Below are positions 6,159 through 8,386 of a stretch of 8,386 nt of DNA, piece after piece. The position numbers and the translations under genes were made by a program. Numbering within the stretch: position 1 is the stretch's first letter; every line of letters begins with the position of its first letter. The stretch covers positions 1 to 8,386 of the forward strand of contig CAZCMD010000193.1 in the NCBI GenBank assembly GCA_964499695.1, read 5' to 3'. This stretch comes from JAAZBV01 sp964499695 (GTDB taxonomy: Bacteria; Desulfobacterota; DSM-4660; Desulfatiglandales; HGW-15). A model generated the notes under the pieces. That model was not told the origin of the DNA. It saw only the letters and a list, made by a program, of their open reading frames with translations, and did no database searches.

Positions 6159-7796
6159 ATGAAAATTAAACATTCAACCTGGCTAACAATCATACTGTTT
6201 ATTTTTTTCATAACCTTTGCATGCGATTCATCGCCTGATAAAAATCAGGTTAAGGAAAGCAGCGCCCCTGATGTTAAGGAAGAGATAAAGGAGGCGCCAC
6301 CGGTTACAACAAAGGTTGAGGTAACAGGCGGGACAATAGAAGGTATGGAGCAGGATGGTATTCTAACCTATAAAGGTATCCCGTTTGCCGCACCGCCTGT
6401 AGGTGACCTGCGCTGGAAGGCCCCCGCCCCTGTGCAGCCCTGGACAGGCATCAAAAAGGCAGCTGCCTTCTGTAATGGCTGTATGCAGGCGGCAAACGCT
6501 ATGGGCAACACGGCACCGGTAAGTGAAGACTGCCTCTACATTAATGTATGGACACCCGCAAAAAAGACGGATGAAAAGCTGCCTGTTATCTACTGGGTAC
6601 ATGGCGGCGGTTACAGCGGAGGCTCTACCAGCACCCCCATGTATGATGGGATGGGTTTTGCCAAAAAGGGAGTGGTTCTGGTAAGTGTTGCCTACAGGCT
6701 GGGCCCATTCGGGTTCCTTGCACACCCGGAATTAAGTATGGAGAGCGGGAACGGTTCCGGCAATTATGGAATCATTGACATGGTTGAAGGATTAAAATGG
6801 GTAAAGGATAATATTGCAAATTTCGGTGGAGACCCGTCTAATGTTACTATATTCGGCCATTCTGCCGGCGGGGCAGCCATAAGCCTGCTTGCAGCTACAC
6901 CTCTTACAAAGGGGCTTTTTCACAGGGCCATCTGCATGAGCGGGGGATCATTTTCACCCCTTATGAAAGAGAATCAGGCAGGTATTGGCCTGGGTCTCCC
7001 CACACTAAAACTCGCAGAATCAAATGGCGAACAGTTTTTAAAGGACCTGGGTGTTGCGGATATTAAAGCGGCCCGCGCATTAAGCGCAGAGGATATCCAG
7101 GGCAAACTTCCTGGCGGGATGGGGGGTATGAAATTCAGGCCTGTGGCAGACGGCTATGCTATATCGAATGACCTTTACTCCCTGTATATGGCAGGCAATT
7201 TTAATGACACACCGGTATTATTAGGCCACACATCCAATGAAATGGGCTCATTTGGCGGAAACCAGAATATAACAAAGGCAGATTTTGAAAAACAGATCAA
7301 AGAGCAGTATGGCAAAGAGGCAGAAATAATACTCAGTGGATACCCCCATTCAACAGATGCAGAAGCAACAAAGGCATCAAGAGACCTCAGGAACGATAAC
7401 TCATTTTCATGGAACACATGGACATGGTCACGACTGCAATCACAGAAAGGTAAAAACAGGGCCTATCAGTATTATTTTGATTATAATCCGAAGGCACCTG
7501 ATGCAGGTTCAGGACATGGCAGTGATGTCCCGTATGCATTCCAGACACTGGGTGGCCCCACAGCACCATCTGAAGAGGATCTGAAACTCTCTGACATGAT
7601 CAGCACCTGCTGGGTTAACTTTGCAAAAACCGGTGATCCGAACGGCCAGGGGCTGCCTGAATGGCCTGCCTTTTCAGAGAATGATCAAAAGGTGATGGTG
7701 TTTGATGCAGCACCCGGGGCAAGGCCTGTGCCGAACATGGAGAGATTGAAAGTAATCGATAGTTATTTTACCTTACTGAGAGGCAAAAACGAATAG
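6159..7796 (+). CDS. Type B carboxylesterase, predicted membrane lipoprotein
   Basis: Second carboxylesterase type B, 545 residues. The N-terminus has two lysines, a hydrophobic stretch (8-21) and then C22, a lipoprotein-type signal, though the residue at -3 is Thr rather than the usual Leu. A charged, Lys/Glu/Pro-rich linker (about 23-52) separates this anchor from the catalytic domain. Family motifs follow: YKGIPFAAPPVG, oxyanion hole H148-GGG, S235 in GHSAGG, E361 in GHTSNEMG and H453 in SGHGSDVPYAF, a complete triad. C125 in SEDCLYINV with C105 or C108 should form the disulfide typical of exported members, absent from the cytoplasmic paralogue at 3478-5004. The role is ester hydrolysis at the cell envelope, before uptake; the substrate may be acylated plant glycans or glycosides. 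A strong AAGGAG at 6145-6150 lies eight bases before the ATG, and the gene begins 28 bases after the ene-reductase. Family and export are well supported; lipid anchoring is likely, not certain. Confidence 0.92.
   Translation: MKIKHSTWLTIILFIFFITFACDSSPDKNQVKESSAPDVKEEIKEAPPVTTKVEVTGGTIEGMEQDGILTYKGIPFAAPPVGDLRWKAPAPVQPWTGIKKAAAFCNGCMQAANAMGNTAPVSEDCLYINVWTPAKKTDEKLPVIYWVHGGGYSGGSTSTPMYDGMGFAKKGVVLVSVAYRLGPFGFLAHPELSMESGNGSGNYGIIDMVEGLKWVKDNIANFGGDPSNVTIFGHSAGGAAISLLAATPLTKGLFHRAICMSGGSFSPLMKENQAGIGLGLPTLKLAESNGEQFLKDLGVADIKAARALSAEDIQGKLPGGMGGMKFRPVADGYAISNDLYSLYMAGNFNDTPVLLGHTSNEMGSFGGNQNITKADFEKQIKEQYGKEAEIILSGYPHSTDAEATKASRDLRNDNSFSWNTWTWSRLQSQKGKNRAYQYYFDYNPKAPDAGSGHGSDVPYAFQTLGGPTAPSEEDLKLSDMISTCWVNFAKTGDPNGQGLPEWPAFSENDQKVMVFDAAPGARPVPNMERLKVIDSYFTLLRGKNE
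6546..6583 (+). repeat. 38-base near-identical tract, copy 2 (within second esterase)
   Basis: Partner of 3763-3800, differing at one base (GAC here for GGC there, which changes Ala to Thr in VWTPAKKTDEKLP). The surrounding paralogous sequence is much less similar at the nucleotide level. Confidence 0.6.
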
Positions 7797-7842
7797 GATA
7801 ATACCTTGCTATAACCTTTTTATTAAATAAGGAGAGTTTATC

Positions 7843-8386
7843 ATGAGATCATCTGATGGAATTAAAAATGGAATCACTCGCCGTGAATTTTTCAGAAATA
7901 CGACTATTACTGGCGCCGCCATCGCTGCTGGCGCAGGAGGCATGTTGCTTCCTTTATCAGCAAGTGCGGCCCAATCGACCGCGATTACCGGTAAGACAAT
8001 CAAAGAGGCTGCCCGTGAGACAAAGGTATGCCGCACAGCCGATGTTGTGGTTGTGGGCGGCGGGCCGGGAGGAATAGGTGCGGCACTGTCAGCAGCAAGG
8101 AACGGGGCTGACACAGTTCTTATTGAAAGGTATGAACACCTGGGCGGCATGGGGACAGGGGGCCTCGTCACCATTATCCCTGCCATGACCGATATTACCG
8201 GAAAACAGGTGATAGCAGGAATAACCCAGGAATGGATAGAGAGGCTGGATAAAAGGGATGGGGCTGATTACCCGAAAAAGGAACACTGGGGTTCAACCGA
8301 TAAAAAACTGGTTGAATATTACCTTAACCGCTCCTTTTTTTATGCGACAGGTAACAGGGTAGGATATTCAGCGCATATCGATGCGG
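7843..8386 (+). CDS. Tat-exported FAD-dependent oxidoreductase (3' end outside window)
   Basis: The first 181 codons of a flavoprotein, cut by the right edge. Residues 12-18 (TRREFFR) followed by an Ala/Gly-rich hydrophobic segment and an ASA-AQ cleavage site near residue 42 form a twin-arginine signal peptide, so it should be exported folded with its cofactor. The mature part begins with a Rossmann dinucleotide-binding fold: DVVVVGGGPGGIGAA at 67-81, and an acidic E95 in LIERYEHLGGMGTGG that would contact the FAD ribose. The GGMGTGGLV stretch is typical of the FAD-dependent oxidoreductase family Pfam PF12831, common in polysaccharide-degrading bacteria but with few characterised members. The substrate-binding part is not visible, so the reaction is unknown. 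TAAGGAG at 7828-7834, eight bases before the ATG, is a strong ribosome binding site. The gene follows the lipoprotein esterase after 46 bases, suggesting both act on the same compound at the cell envelope. Confidence 0.88.
   Translation, partial: MRSSDGIKNGITRREFFRNTTITGAAIAAGAGGMLLPLSASAAQSTAITGKTIKEAARETKVCRTADVVVVGGGPGGIGAALSAARNGADTVLIERYEHLGGMGTGGLVTIIPAMTDITGKQVIAGITQEWIERLDKRDGADYPKKEHWGSTDKKLVEYYLNRSFFYATGNRVGYSAHIDA

Noticed and set aside
7797..7842. AT-rich gap with an imperfect palindrome (CCTTTTTATTAAATAAGG) covering the ribosome binding site of the last gene.
   Set aside because: Only about six pairs with a mismatch form and almost no loop is left, so it is not a credible terminator or riboswitch; base composition alone can produce it.

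Overview
The window is a single block of six co-directional plus-strand genes, tightly packed with gaps of about 13 to 46 bases. It looks like part of one long catabolic operon. The first gene is open to the left edge and the last runs off the right edge, so the operon extends beyond both ends. No promoter, rho-independent terminator, RNA gene, mobile element or CRISPR array is visible, and no gene-free stretch exceeds 50 bases.

Layout: (1) positions 1-1911, a GH51 alpha-L-arabinofuranosidase with a jelly-roll carbohydrate-binding-like insertion. (2) 1925-3463, a second, compact GH51 enzyme with a Sec signal peptide. (3) 3478-5004, a type B carboxylesterase without a signal peptide, probably cytoplasmic. 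(4) 5042-6130, an Old Yellow Enzyme/2,4-dienoyl-CoA-reductase-type flavin oxidoreductase that ends just after a four-cysteine, Fe-S-like motif. (5) 6159-7796, a second type B carboxylesterase with a lipoprotein-like signal. (6) 7843 to the right edge, the N-terminal third or so of a Tat-exported FAD-dependent oxidoreductase.

How they might work together (inference): the arabinofuranosidases remove L-arabinofuranose from a plant-derived polymer or glycoside. The two esterases, one exported and one cytoplasmic, cleave ester groups. The two flavoproteins then act on the unsaturated or oxidised aglycone or acyl group. Feruloylated arabinoxylan, or an arabinofuranosylated plant secondary metabolite such as a saponin or flavonoid glycoside, would fit. 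The sequence does not identify the substrate.

Organism: the lipoprotein-like, Sec and Tat signals, AGGAG-type ribosome binding sites, medium GC content (by eye) and the Fe-S-type ene-reductase suggest a Gram-negative, probably anaerobic or facultative, plant-matter-degrading bacterium. The phylum cannot be assigned from this window.
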